Source: Acanthopleuribacter pedis
Lineage (GTDB): Bacteria > Acidobacteriota > Holophagae > Acanthopleuribacterales > Acanthopleuribacteraceae
Length of the DNA: 64,000 nucleotides
Direction of reading: 5' to 3'
NCBI RefSeq assembly: GCF_017377855.1
Contig: NZ_JAFREP010000029.1
Coordinates: forward strand, 62,001 to 126,000
The notes under the pieces were generated by a model. That model ran no database searches, was not told the DNA's origin, and saw only the letters and a list, made by a program, of their open reading frames with translations. The position numbers and the translations under genes are program-made. Of this stretch, positions 43,936 through 52,101 are shown piece after piece. Each line of letters starts with the position of its first letter. The first letter of the stretch is position 1.

Positions 43936-44456
43936 AGATTCAGGAACTCTTTGAAACCATGAACCAAATCGACCCGAACCTTTTGAAACCCGCGGGCTTC
44001 AGCGCCGCGCTTTGCGATTTGGCGCAAACCGCGCGCGAGATCACCGACCAGGCCGAGGTCCACCAAGCTTTGATCGCCTATCAAGCGCGCTTTCCCCGGA
44101 TGCAGGGTTGGTTGTGTCGGCAAAGCGACGTGGTTCAGATCAATGCCGGCCGGTTGCCGGACGCCGCGCCGATTCAGTACGGAGAATTGGCGGGCGACGC
44201 GCATCACAGCCTGTTCATGCGGCCCAACGGTTGCGGCGGCTTGCGCTGGATTACCTTGGTGGAGAAGGCGGGTGATCGCTACCTGGCGGTGGCACATCGT
44301 CATCTCGGCAGGCCGCGCGCGCCGGATGATCGCGGTCCGGTTCGCAACCTTTTGTACCGCGTCTACTGGGACCGCGGCGATGCATCCTCATCGCGGGGAT
44401 TTGTCCCCGCCGCAACCCGCTTCACCGGCTTTGAAGGATTGGCGGTGACGCCGTGA
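43932..44456 (+). CDS. Csx19-like (TIGR03984-type) subunit
   Basis: A 174-residue protein. The ATG at 43932 overlaps the upstream stop as ATGA and follows GGAGGT, so the in-frame ATG 24 bases earlier is not used. Size, position between RAMP genes and the layout (MQGWLCRQSDVVQINAGRLP, a beta core, LLYRVYWDRGDASSSRGFVP, RFTGFEGL) fit Csx19, a small accessory subunit of type III-D complexes. The sequence match I can judge by eye is weak, so the family name is mainly from context. Confidence 0.55.
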   Translation: MKIQELFETMNQIDPNLLKPAGFSAALCDLAQTAREITDQAEVHQALIAYQARFPRMQGWLCRQSDVVQINAGRLPDAAPIQYGELAGDAHHSLFMRPNGCGGLRWITLVEKAGDRYLAVAHRHLGRPRAPDDRGPVRNLLYRVYWDRGDASSSRGFVPAATRFTGFEGLAVTP

Positions 44457-46708
44457 TGACCCAACGACCCAAACCCGTGCATGCCCCCTACAACTTCGTG
44501 CCGCTCTCGGCCTTTATTTACCAACCCGACTGGGCCCCGGCCGTGTGTCGCGACCGACCGTTCCGCGACGGATTGAACGGCAGCTTGCGCTTGCGGCTGG
44601 AATGCCACACCCCGCTGTTGGTCGGTGGTCGGCAAGAGCCCGTGCCCGGACAGGCATACAGCATGGTGACGCCTTACCTGGACCACGACGGCCGGCCCGC
44701 TATTCCCGGCTCCAGCTTGAAGGGCATGATTCGCAATCTGATGCGCATTGCGTCTTTTGGAAAAATGAACGAGGTGGACGACCGCTGGTTGAGCATCCGC
44801 GATCTAACCAATGCCGCGGCAGACATCTACCGCCGGCGCATGACCAACCCCAACCTGACCCCAAAGGTCAAGGCCGGCTACCTCAAACCCGTGGTTGATG
44901 GTGATGGTTTCGCTTGGGAACTGACGCCCTGTCAATTCCTGCGTGTCGAACACAAGGATTTGCTCGATTTGGCCGAACGGCGTGGTGTTCCCGACCCCAT
45001 CGAGCTGCGTGACCGCCAGGGCGCCGTGGCCAAATATGAGCGCTGGTTGCCTGCCTCGCTGGAAACCACCTTCTCGAAACGGCGGGAGCCACGGCAACGG
45101 TCCAAGCAGACCACCCAGGAACACGAAAAAGCCCATGATTTGGACGGTGGCGGCATTTCCGGGCGGCTTGTATTTACAGGCCAACCCAATGATGCGCGTC
45201 GCAATCAGCGCAAAACCAAACATCTGGAGTTTGTCTTTTACGAACCCGGCAAGCCGCTGATCGTCGACGAGCGCGTCATGCGCGCTTTTTTGCACATTCA
45301 CGGCGAAACCGAGGAATGGCGTTTTTGGGAGCAACGCTTCGATGAATATTTAGGCGTACCCGTGTTTTATTTGGCTGAGGCCGGCCAACCCACGGAAATC
45401 GGCCTAACCATGATGTTTCGCCTCGCCTACCGCCACAGCATCGGTACCGCGCTCGACCACACCCATTTCGGCCATCGTGATCCGGCGACCCGCGACTTGG
45501 CGGCGCTGGTGTTTGGCGACGCCAACGAAGGCGACGACGGTTTGGCCGGGCGTGCGTCCTTTGGCACCGCGCGTTTGCTCGGCGAACGGCGCGATCTCTC
45601 GCCAATCCTCACCATTTTGAATGGACCTAAGCCGAGCTACTTTCCGGCATACATCGATCAAGATCACAACGCGGAAGGGCTGGTTTCGTCTTACCGCACC
45701 CTGATGGACGAAGAGGCCGAATTACGCGGTTGGAAGCGATACCCGGCCCGATCCCACATCGGTGGTTTTGAGGCGAATTCCGCCGGTTTGGGGAGAGACG
45801 ACGGCGACAAAAACGACAAGGTCAAAACCAGGCTGCACCCGCTGGCCGCCGGCGCCGTGTTCGAGGGGCAGTTGCGCTTGCACAACCTGCGACCGGTCGA
45901 ACTGGGCGCTTTGTTGTGGTGTTTGACCTGGGGCGGGAACCCCGATTTGCGTCACGGCCTGGGCATGGGCAAACCCTTCGGTTTGGGGTCCGTCTCGATT
46001 TCCGTTTTCTCGGATGAGGGGGCTTTGACCCGCAACGACGGCGGTCCGGTGCCCGACGCCGAAACCTGCATCCGCCTCTTCACCGAGGAAATGGAGCGCG
46101 CTTACCGCGCCGCCGTCGTGGAAAACGGCAAGGCGGATGAAGCCGTCCGTGCCCGTGCCGGTTGGGCTGAAAGTGAACAACTGGTGCAGTTGATCGCCAT
46201 GGCCGACCCGGCCCGCGCGCCCGGACAGCCAGGCTCGTTGAGGCACATGGACTTGCCTCAATTCCTCAAAGCGCGTGGTCCCAGAAAAGGGGACCCGTGC
46301 GCTGCCTTGCTGCCTTATGCACCCTTCGCCGGCATCGCCGACCGCGACCTCTTCCATCGTTGGACCCGCAAGCAATGGGACGACGCCGAGGCCGCCCGCA
46401 TCGCCGCCGCCGAACATGCGAAAGCCGAGGCCGAACGCGCCGCCGCCGAGGCCGCCAAATCACCCTTGCAACGCCGACTGGACGCCGATCTCGCCGGCCC
46501 CGACGCCGAGCAACAGGCGACGGCCTGGCTCACCAAAGCCAAGGCGCTTGGCCCGCAAGAGCAGGTCGAGGTGGGACAGATCCTGCGCGCCTTCTACCAA
46601 GCACGCGACAAAAAGTGGTTTGGCAAGCTCAGCCAAAAACAAAAGGTGAAGGTGGCGGCCGTCAAAGCCTTGCTCTCGGCGGAGGAGGGACGCGATGTAC
46701 CAGAGTGA
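44456..46708 (+). CDS. TIGR03986-type RAMP protein (large Cas7 with insertions)
   Basis: A 750-residue protein, starting at ATG 44456, whose A is the last base of the preceding stop (a GTG three bases earlier is possible). The start APYNFVPLSAFIYQPDW is the family hallmark, followed by PAIPGSSLKGMIRNLMRIAS and FGKMNEVDDRW. The C-terminal RAMP half has the glycine-rich LGMGKPFGLGSVSI. The last 180 residues form a long charged helical tail (EAARIAAAEHAKAEAERAAA). TIGR03986 proteins occur in type III-D loci next to Csx19 and are complex subunits; the insertion-bearing Cas7 of the cyanobacterial complex is the likely counterpart. The helical tail could stand in for a small subunit, which is otherwise not encoded. 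Confidence 0.85.
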   Translation: MTQRPKPVHAPYNFVPLSAFIYQPDWAPAVCRDRPFRDGLNGSLRLRLECHTPLLVGGRQEPVPGQAYSMVTPYLDHDGRPAIPGSSLKGMIRNLMRIASFGKMNEVDDRWLSIRDLTNAAADIYRRRMTNPNLTPKVKAGYLKPVVDGDGFAWELTPCQFLRVEHKDLLDLAERRGVPDPIELRDRQGAVAKYERWLPASLETTFSKRREPRQRSKQTTQEHEKAHDLDGGGISGRLVFTGQPNDARRNQRKTKHLEFVFYEPGKPLIVDERVMRAFLHIHGETEEWRFWEQRFDEYLGVPVFYLAEAGQPTEIGLTMMFRLAYRHSIGTALDHTHFGHRDPATRDLAALVFGDANEGDDGLAGRASFGTARLLGERRDLSPILTILNGPKPSYFPAYIDQDHNAEGLVSSYRTLMDEEAELRGWKRYPARSHIGGFEANSAGLGRDDGDKNDKVKTRLHPLAAGAVFEGQLRLHNLRPVELGALLWCLTWGGNPDLRHGLGMGKPFGLGSVSISVFSDEGALTRNDGGPVPDAETCIRLFTEEMERAYRAAVVENGKADEAVRARAGWAESEQLVQLIAMADPARAPGQPGSLRHMDLPQFLKARGPRKGDPCAALLPYAPFAGIADRDLFHRWTRKQWDDAEAARIAAAEHAKAEAERAAAEAAKSPLQRRLDADLAGPDAEQQATAWLTKAKALGPQEQVEVGQILRAFYQARDKKWFGKLSQKQKVKVAAVKALLSAEEGRDVPE

Positions 46709-47324
46709 GATCTGGGTAACCGGCGGTTTCCGCAACCCTTACGGGGTCCACCAGGCCGTCTGGCGATTGTTTCCCGGTTCCGCGGACACGCGCCGTGACT
46801 TTTTGTACCGGCTGGAAGCACGGGATGCGGCGGGGCGGGTCCGGCTGTTGGTTCAATCGCTGCGCCGGCCGCAAAGCGGACCCTTGGCCCAGGTCGCCAA
46901 GCTCGAAACCCTCGCCCTGAGCGAGGCTAGCAAAGCGGGTCGCCGTCGCTTCGTGCTGGTTGCCAACCCGGTGCGCACCCATTCGCGCCGCGCCGCGGGA
47001 CACCGCCACGGCGCCCGCCGTCCCCTGACCGAGCCCGAGGCCCGCGAGCGTTGGTTCGCCCGCAAGGTCGCCGGCGCCGCCGAGGTGGTCACCCTCCGAT
47101 CCCAGGTTTTACCGCCGATCCGGTTCCGCAAGCCACGCGAGGATTTCCGCCGCGGCTGTATTCAGCCGGTGCTGTTCGAAGGCGTGGTGGCCGTGACCGA
47201 CGCAGCGCGTTTCGCCGACCTGTTGTGTAACGGCATCGGCCCGGCCAAGGGTTTCGGGTGCGGTTTGCTGACCGTCACACCGGCCCCGGCCGTCGCGGTT
47301 GAGAACCTGCCGCGCGGCGCCTGA
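46695..47324 (+). CDS. cas6e: Cas6e (CasE-type) crRNA-processing endoribonuclease
   Basis: A 209-residue protein beginning inside the end of the previous gene (14-base overlap) after GGAGGAGGGA. The start, GGFRNPYGVHQAVWRLFPG, is the CasE signature; His19 lies where Cas6e has its catalytic His. Later come LYRLEARDAAGRVRLLVQS and the glycine-rich NGIGPAKGFGCGLLTVTP, the second ferredoxin-like fold. The enzyme cuts pre-crRNA at the base of the repeat hairpin. Cas6e is the usual enzyme of type I-E systems, and its use in a type III-D operon is unusual. The stable 10-bp hairpin of the array at 1158-2171 is a suitable substrate. Confidence 0.88.
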   Translation: MYQSEIWVTGGFRNPYGVHQAVWRLFPGSADTRRDFLYRLEARDAAGRVRLLVQSLRRPQSGPLAQVAKLETLALSEASKAGRRRFVLVANPVRTHSRRAAGHRHGARRPLTEPEARERWFARKVAGAAEVVTLRSQVLPPIRFRKPREDFRRGCIQPVLFEGVVAVTDAARFADLLCNGIGPAKGFGCGLLTVTPAPAVAVENLPRGA

Positions 47325-47338
47325 CGGCGTTCCCTCGA

Positions 47339-47360
47339 GGGCGTGGCTTCGGCCGCGCCC
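47339..47360. terminator. Stem-loop between convergent cas6e and mlaD
   Basis: GGGCGTGGC-TTCG-GCCGCGCCC forms a nine-pair stem with one mismatched or wobble position and a stable TTCG loop. It lacks a T-tract. It lies 15 bases after the cas6e stop. Confidence 0.5.
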
Positions 47361-47400
47361 AACCTGTGACAAGGCATCACGGGGCCTGTTTCCGGCTGGG

Positions 47401-48891
47401 TTAACGGCGGATGGCGCTGCCGAGGGTGCCGATTAAGGTTTTGATGTCCTCGTCTTTCCAGCGGATGCCGCCGCCGATGTAGGCCGAATCCAGGCTTTCC
47501 TCCAAAAAGTCGTCCCAACCCGCGTTGAGGTACAGCCGTTGATCGAAACGGTAGCTGAAATCGATTTTGGCGTGGGCGCTCAAGTCGTTGGGCCGGTTAA
47601 AATCATAACCTTCCATCGAAAACCGGAAGCGGTCCTCCAACCCGTAGAAATCGAAACCCGCGCCGCCTTCGCCTTCAATCAAACCGCCGCGCAGGAACAG
47701 GTTGTCCATCACCCGGTAGGCCAACTGGCCGCTAAACACGAAATCGTCTTCTTCTTCCTCGCGTGTTTCCACCGTGGTGGTGAGCAGGTTGCCCTCCGCG
47801 TCGAACGTCTGCGAGCGGACCTCGTTGATTTCGACCGGCAGGTAATCCGTCTCGCGGCTCACCCCTTCCAGCAGGTAGTACTTACTCTCGTCCGGTGAAA
47901 CCGTTACGCCGAAATAGGTTTTGGCCGTGCTGTGTTCGCCCAGGTACTCCGAACGCACGTGCAGGTCGAAGTCGAGCCGGTCGGCCTGGCCCAGGAACTG
48001 CTGCACCTTGCCCAGCGATTCCTGCGCCGAGACCAGTACCTTGTTGAGGTTGTCGACCGTGGTGCCGTCGTTGAGCAATTGACCGATGCTGCCTTCGCCC
48101 GATTCGACCTTTTTGGCGATCACCGCCAGCGACGCGCTCGTTTTGCGAAACTCCTCGCTCATTGCCGTGACGTTGGCCATGGTCGTGTCGATGTTGGGTT
48201 TTTGGCTGTCGCTCATGTGGCGCAGCGATTCCGCCAGCTTGCGCATTTCCGAGACCATCACCGGGATATCGCGGCCCAGGCTTTGGCTGAGTTTGGCGAA
48301 TTCATCGCTCGTGGTTTTGACGTTGCCGCGGTTTTCCTTGAGCATCTGGAGCATGACCTTGGCCATTTCTTCCAAATTGGCCGCCACCGCTTCCAGGCGG
48401 TTGTTGCCGTCCGGTTGTTCCGTGGCCGCGCGCACGTTGTCCGTGATCGCTTTGAGGTTGGTCCCGATTTGGTTCATCGTGTGGGTCAGGTCGTCGAGGC
48501 TGGGCGGGACCACCGCTTCAATTGCCGACGCGTCGGTTAGGGGTTGCCCTTTACCCGGGAACAGCGCAATAAATTTTTCGCCCAAAATGCCTTGGCTGCG
48601 CAGTTCGACCCGCGCGCCTTCCGCGAGCACCACGTCGCTGGGGATTTCAATCACCGCGATTGCCGCGTTGCCGTCGAGGCGCAGCCGCGCCACGCGCCCA
48701 ATCTTCACGCCCGCCACCCGCACCGGTGTATCCTCGCGGATGCCGCTCGCATCGTCGAGGCGCACCTTGTGTTGCACCATCGGCGCCGAGCCGTCGAATA
48801 GGGCGCCGATTTCGGTCGTGCGCAACACGAAATAACCGACCACCGCCATGGCGATTAACACGAATAAACCGACTTTTGCTTCTCGATTCAT
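47401..48891 (-). CDS. mlaD: MlaD-like MCE-domain protein
   Basis: A 496-residue protein with an N-terminal membrane helix (KVGLFVLIAMAVVGYFVL) and an MCE domain: LDDASGIREDTPVRVAGVKI and GARVELRSQGILGEKFIALF are the family core. A long helical region follows, and the C-terminal 190 residues look like a beta-rich outer-membrane-type segment (FDLHVRSEYLGEHSTAKTYF; FSGQLAYRVMDNLFLRGGLI), much longer than E. coli MlaD (183 residues). It binds phospholipids in the periplasm and works with the MlaE permease and MlaF ATPase encoded upstream. The extension might bridge toward the outer membrane. It starts 20 bases after the mlaF stop. Confidence 0.9.
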   Translation of the reverse strand: MNREAKVGLFVLIAMAVVGYFVLRTTEIGALFDGSAPMVQHKVRLDDASGIREDTPVRVAGVKIGRVARLRLDGNAAIAVIEIPSDVVLAEGARVELRSQGILGEKFIALFPGKGQPLTDASAIEAVVPPSLDDLTHTMNQIGTNLKAITDNVRAATEQPDGNNRLEAVAANLEEMAKVMLQMLKENRGNVKTTSDEFAKLSQSLGRDIPVMVSEMRKLAESLRHMSDSQKPNIDTTMANVTAMSEEFRKTSASLAVIAKKVESGEGSIGQLLNDGTTVDNLNKVLVSAQESLGKVQQFLGQADRLDFDLHVRSEYLGEHSTAKTYFGVTVSPDESKYYLLEGVSRETDYLPVEINEVRSQTFDAEGNLLTTTVETREEEEDDFVFSGQLAYRVMDNLFLRGGLIEGEGGAGFDFYGLEDRFRFSMEGYDFNRPNDLSAHAKIDFSYRFDQRLYLNAGWDDFLEESLDSAYIGGGIRWKDEDIKTLIGTLGSAIRR

Positions 48892-48911
48892 GGCTTTCCC
48901 CTTTCTCCTGG

Positions 48912-49688
48912 CTAGCGTTTGATGAGGGCCTCGGTGGCCGGGCCTTGCGATTTACCGTCGACGAACTGGCGCACGATGGGATCGTCGCAGTTAAAGAAGG
49001 CGTCACGCGGCGCCTGGTGAACCAGTTCGCCTTTGAACATCATGGCGACCCGGTTGGCAATCATTTTGGCCGAACTAATATCGTGGGTGATGGTGATCGT
49101 GGTGGCTTGCAGTCGTTCGCGCATTTGGATAATCACCTCGCCGAGCACCGTCGTCATAATCGGGTCAAGGCCGGTCGTGGGTTCGTCGAACAACAGAATT
49201 TCCGGTTTGAGGGCGATGGCGCGGGCAAAACCAACGCGCCGGCGCATGCCGCCCGAGAGTTCGCTGGGCATCAGTTGGGCGATGCCGGGCATGCCCACCG
49301 TTTCCAGGCATTCCGCCACGCGGTCCTTAATTTCGCCTTTGCCCATCTTGCTTGTTTGGCGCCGCAGCGGGAAGGCGATGTTGTCATACACCGTCATGGA
49401 ATCGAACAAGGCCCCTTCTTGGAAGGACATGCCGAAGCGGGTGCGCAGGTCGTAGGTTTGGCCGCGGTCCAGTTCGGCCCAGTTTTGGCCGTCGATGGTG
49501 ACCGAGCCGCGATCCGCCTGCATCAAACCGATCAGGTGGCTGAGAAACACACTCTTGCCCGCGCCGGAGCCACCCAGGATCACCAGCGATTCCGCGCGGC
49601 CGACAGCCAGGTTCACGCCGCGCAAGACGTGGTTGGCGCCGAAGGATTTGTGCAGGTCCTGCACTTGGACGAAGGTGGGTTCTTCCAT
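48912..49688 (-). CDS. mlaF: MlaF-like ABC transporter ATPase
   Basis: A 258-residue ABC ATPase with Walker A GGSGAGKSV, signature motif LSGGMRRRVGFARAIAL, Walker B ILLFDEPTTGLDP and the H-loop His in THDISSAK. The phrase LGGSGAGKSVFLSHLIGLMQ and the sequence LIPSELSGGM-like layout fit MlaF, the energising subunit of the phospholipid transporter of the inner membrane. The gene overlaps the mlaE stop by one base and precedes mlaD. Confidence 0.94.
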   Translation of the reverse strand: MEEPTFVQVQDLHKSFGANHVLRGVNLAVGRAESLVILGGSGAGKSVFLSHLIGLMQADRGSVTIDGQNWAELDRGQTYDLRTRFGMSFQEGALFDSMTVYDNIAFPLRRQTSKMGKGEIKDRVAECLETVGMPGIAQLMPSELSGGMRRRVGFARAIALKPEILLFDEPTTGLDPIMTTVLGEVIIQMRERLQATTITITHDISSAKMIANRVAMMFKGELVHQAPRDAFFNCDDPIVRQFVDGKSQGPATEALIKR

Positions 49689-50536
49689 TAGGTCAACATC
49701 CGCGTCAAAAAGAAATCGGAAACGAGAATGCCGAGGCTGGCGTAGACCACCGCGTTGGTCGTGTTGGTGCCGACGCCCTCGGCGCCGCCGCGCGTCGTCA
49801 ATCCCTTGTAACAGCCAACCGTGGCGATGATCAGCCCGAAGAACAAGGACTTAATCATGCCCGACCAAAAGTCAAAGGGTTCCAGAAATTCAAAAACGCG
49901 GTCGAAAAATCCGGGCAGGGGCGCGTCCATCACCACGTTAATTAAATACCAGCCGCCCCAGATCCCGATCAGGTCGCCCATCGCAATCAGCAGCGGCAGC
50001 ATCACCACCGTGGCCAGCAGGCGCGGCACCACCAAATACTGAAGCGGGTCCGTGGCCATCACTTCCATCGCGTCGATCTGTCGGGTGACGCGCATCGTGC
50101 CCAGCTCCGCCGCCATCGCCGAGCCGACGCGGCCCGCCATCATCAGCCCGCCGATCACCGGCGCCAATTCCCGCAGCAGGGCGACGCCGAGGATGCCGGG
50201 AACGTAGCTTTCGGCCTGGAAGCGGGCGAAGCCGTCGTAGGTTTGCAGGGTGAACACCATGCCGGTGAACAAACAGGTCACCGCGACCACCGGAAACGAG
50301 GCCACGCCGATGCGCTCCAACTGCTTCATCAATTCGCGCAACTCAAAAGGCGGGCGAACCACGGCGGCCATGGCACGCGCGGTAAAAATGCTGAACTTGC
50401 CGGCGGATTCGGTAAACGCCAACACCTGGCTGCCTAAAGCGGAAAGCAAAACGGGATCCTCCGGGTTCGCGACCAACGTGGGTGAGGGGATGCGCCGAAC
50501 ATACCACCAACCGCTCGTTCTACCAAGTGTTTGCAC
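49688..50536 (-). CDS. mlaE: MlaE-like permease
   Basis: A 282-residue inner-membrane permease. The MlaE core is clear: FTGMVFTLQTYDGFARFQAE, RELAPVIGGLMMAGRVGSAM, ELGTMRVTRQIDAMEVMATD and the final helices GVGTNTTNAVVYASLGILVS. It forms the membrane part of the MlaFED complex that moves phospholipids between outer and inner membrane. The start is uncertain: GTG 50536 is used here, but GTG near 50425 would give a length closer to the family norm, and no ribosome site decides between them. Confidence 0.92.
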   Translation of the reverse strand: MQTLGRTSGWWYVRRIPSPTLVANPEDPVLLSALGSQVLAFTESAGKFSIFTARAMAAVVRPPFELRELMKQLERIGVASFPVVAVTCLFTGMVFTLQTYDGFARFQAESYVPGILGVALLRELAPVIGGLMMAGRVGSAMAAELGTMRVTRQIDAMEVMATDPLQYLVVPRLLATVVMLPLLIAMGDLIGIWGGWYLINVVMDAPLPGFFDRVFEFLEPFDFWSGMIKSLFFGLIIATVGCYKGLTTRGGAEGVGTNTTNAVVYASLGILVSDFFLTRMLT

Positions 50537-50874
50537 GAAGGCATCGCTGTGACGGCGATATTGAAGGATAATGTCAGTGGAATGGATAAACCCAAAAGTG
50601 TGAATTTATCCAGAAGTGTGTATTTTGCTTGCTCGTAAGCGGGCGACCTTTTAGAATCGGGTCACTTTCTTCCTATCGCGAGGCGCCCTGGGTGGTTTTG
50701 CCCGTCGCGGCCACGTCCGAGCAGGTGCTCGGATGCTGAAAAATGCGCCCCATCGCTTGGCAAGCGTGTCGGGGCGACGTAGATTGCACCAGACGGACAA
50801 AACCGGCCGAGCGAGAATGATGAATACGAGGGTTGTCGTTTTTTTCAGACGACGGGTCAGGTGAGGGGTTGCTC
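50537..50874. other. Divergent intergenic region
   Basis: A 338-base region between divergent genes holding both promoters. A repeated AAAAGTGTGAATTTATCC / AGAAGTGTGTATTTTG motif lies at 50594-50630. No coding sequence is evident. Confidence 0.5.
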
Positions 50875-51993
50875 ATGGTGGGCATGTGGTTAAACGGACG
50901 CGCGTTGCGGTTGTTGGTGATGGGCGTGTTGCTGCTGTCGGGTGTCGGCGGTTGGGTGAGTGCGCTTTCGGCCGCGGAGCCGAGCGGGTCCTCGGGTAAA
51001 AAGTTGGTTTTTACCGAACGAACCCAATTCGGGTTGCCGTCTGAGGCCACCGACGACCTTTTCTTGGAATCGCCGAGTGATTTGATGATGGACAAACAGG
51101 GTCGTTTGTACGTGTTGGACCGGGGCGCCAAAACCGTGTTTGTTTGGGATGCGGACGGCCGGTATCGCACCAACCTGGGCCGAGAAGGGCAGGGGCCGGG
51201 CGAGTTCACCTTCAAGTCGTCGCGCTGCATGTTGAGCTACGACGGCGAGACCCTGTTCGTGGTGGACAGCGACGCCGGCAAAATCCATCATTTTGTCGAT
51301 CTCGAATACCAACAAACGCGCAAAAAGCCGACGCGTTTCCACATGCTGCTGTACCTGCGCCACCTCAAAAACGGCAACATTTTTTTGATCAACCAGAACT
51401 ACCGCAACAAGGTGCCCTACTCGCAACTGTTGCTCACGGACGGCGACTTTAAAATCATTAAAGAGCTCGATCATTTTGAGGACAAAACCTTCAGCCGCAA
51501 CGAAAACGGCGGCTGGGATTTTCACGCCTACGCGCCGCGCCCGCTGGTTTACGCGGCTTATGGTTTGGACTACTTCCTGCTCAGCGACAACCGCGGCGAA
51601 ACCGTGGACGTGTACGATCTCGACGGCAACCTGAAGCGAAAAATTAACGTGGCTTTATCGCGCCCACTGCTGACCCAGGCAGACAAGGATGCCTTGCGAG
51701 AACAGGTTCGCTGGGCCAAACCGCCGCACCGGGTGTTTTTCCCGGACTACGGCGAACGTTTCACCAGTTTCCTGCCCTTGGCCGGCGAGCAGTTGTTCAT
51801 TTACAGCAAGGATTTCGGGAACGGCACCCTCACCGGCAAAATCCTCGACTGGCAAGGCCGCAACCTCGGACCGGGCACCTTGGTGTTGGGCGTCGAGGGT
51901 CGGGTTGATGTTTTCCCGGCGGGCGTGGTCACCATCCTCGCCGACGAAGAAGGCAACTACGCGGTCAAAGCCCACCAAGCCACCCTGCGGTGA
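50875..51993 (+). CDS. Exported six-bladed beta-propeller protein (NHL-like)
   Basis: A 372-residue protein from ATG 50875, with GAGGGG upstream. NGRALRLLVMGVLLLSGVGG is the signal peptide. Repeats of the NHL/six-bladed type follow: DLMMDKQGRLYVLDRGAKTV, REGQGPGEFTF (a hallmark of the family) and MLSYDGETLFVVDSDAGKIH. The fold binds proteins or ligands; no active site is implied. A second member of this family is encoded convergently at 52102-53205. Confidence 0.8.
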   Translation: MVGMWLNGRALRLLVMGVLLLSGVGGWVSALSAAEPSGSSGKKLVFTERTQFGLPSEATDDLFLESPSDLMMDKQGRLYVLDRGAKTVFVWDADGRYRTNLGREGQGPGEFTFKSSRCMLSYDGETLFVVDSDAGKIHHFVDLEYQQTRKKPTRFHMLLYLRHLKNGNIFLINQNYRNKVPYSQLLLTDGDFKIIKELDHFEDKTFSRNENGGWDFHAYAPRPLVYAAYGLDYFLLSDNRGETVDVYDLDGNLKRKINVALSRPLLTQADKDALREQVRWAKPPHRVFFPDYGERFTSFLPLAGEQLFIYSKDFGNGTLTGKILDWQGRNLGPGTLVLGVEGRVDVFPAGVVTILADEEGNYAVKAHQATLR

Positions 51994-52101
51994 AACTTAC
52001 GATTATTGAGGTCCGGGGGGGAGTCGGCTCACCAAACAAGGGGGTTCGGTGCCGTTGGCTGTTCGCCGCGCTTCCCAAGCGTTTCCCCGTTTGCACCCTT
52101 C

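Noticed and set aside
38578..47324. Type III-E (single fused gRAMP plus TPR-CHAT) classification
   Set aside because: A separate Cas10 and separate RAMP genes are present; the CHAT proteins here are a SAVED fusion and a lipoprotein, unlike Csx29.
30785..47324. CBASS locus as the source of the SAVED ligand
   Set aside because: No CD-NTase, Cap2/Cap3 or similar gene is visible; Cas10 is the only cyclase candidate in the window.
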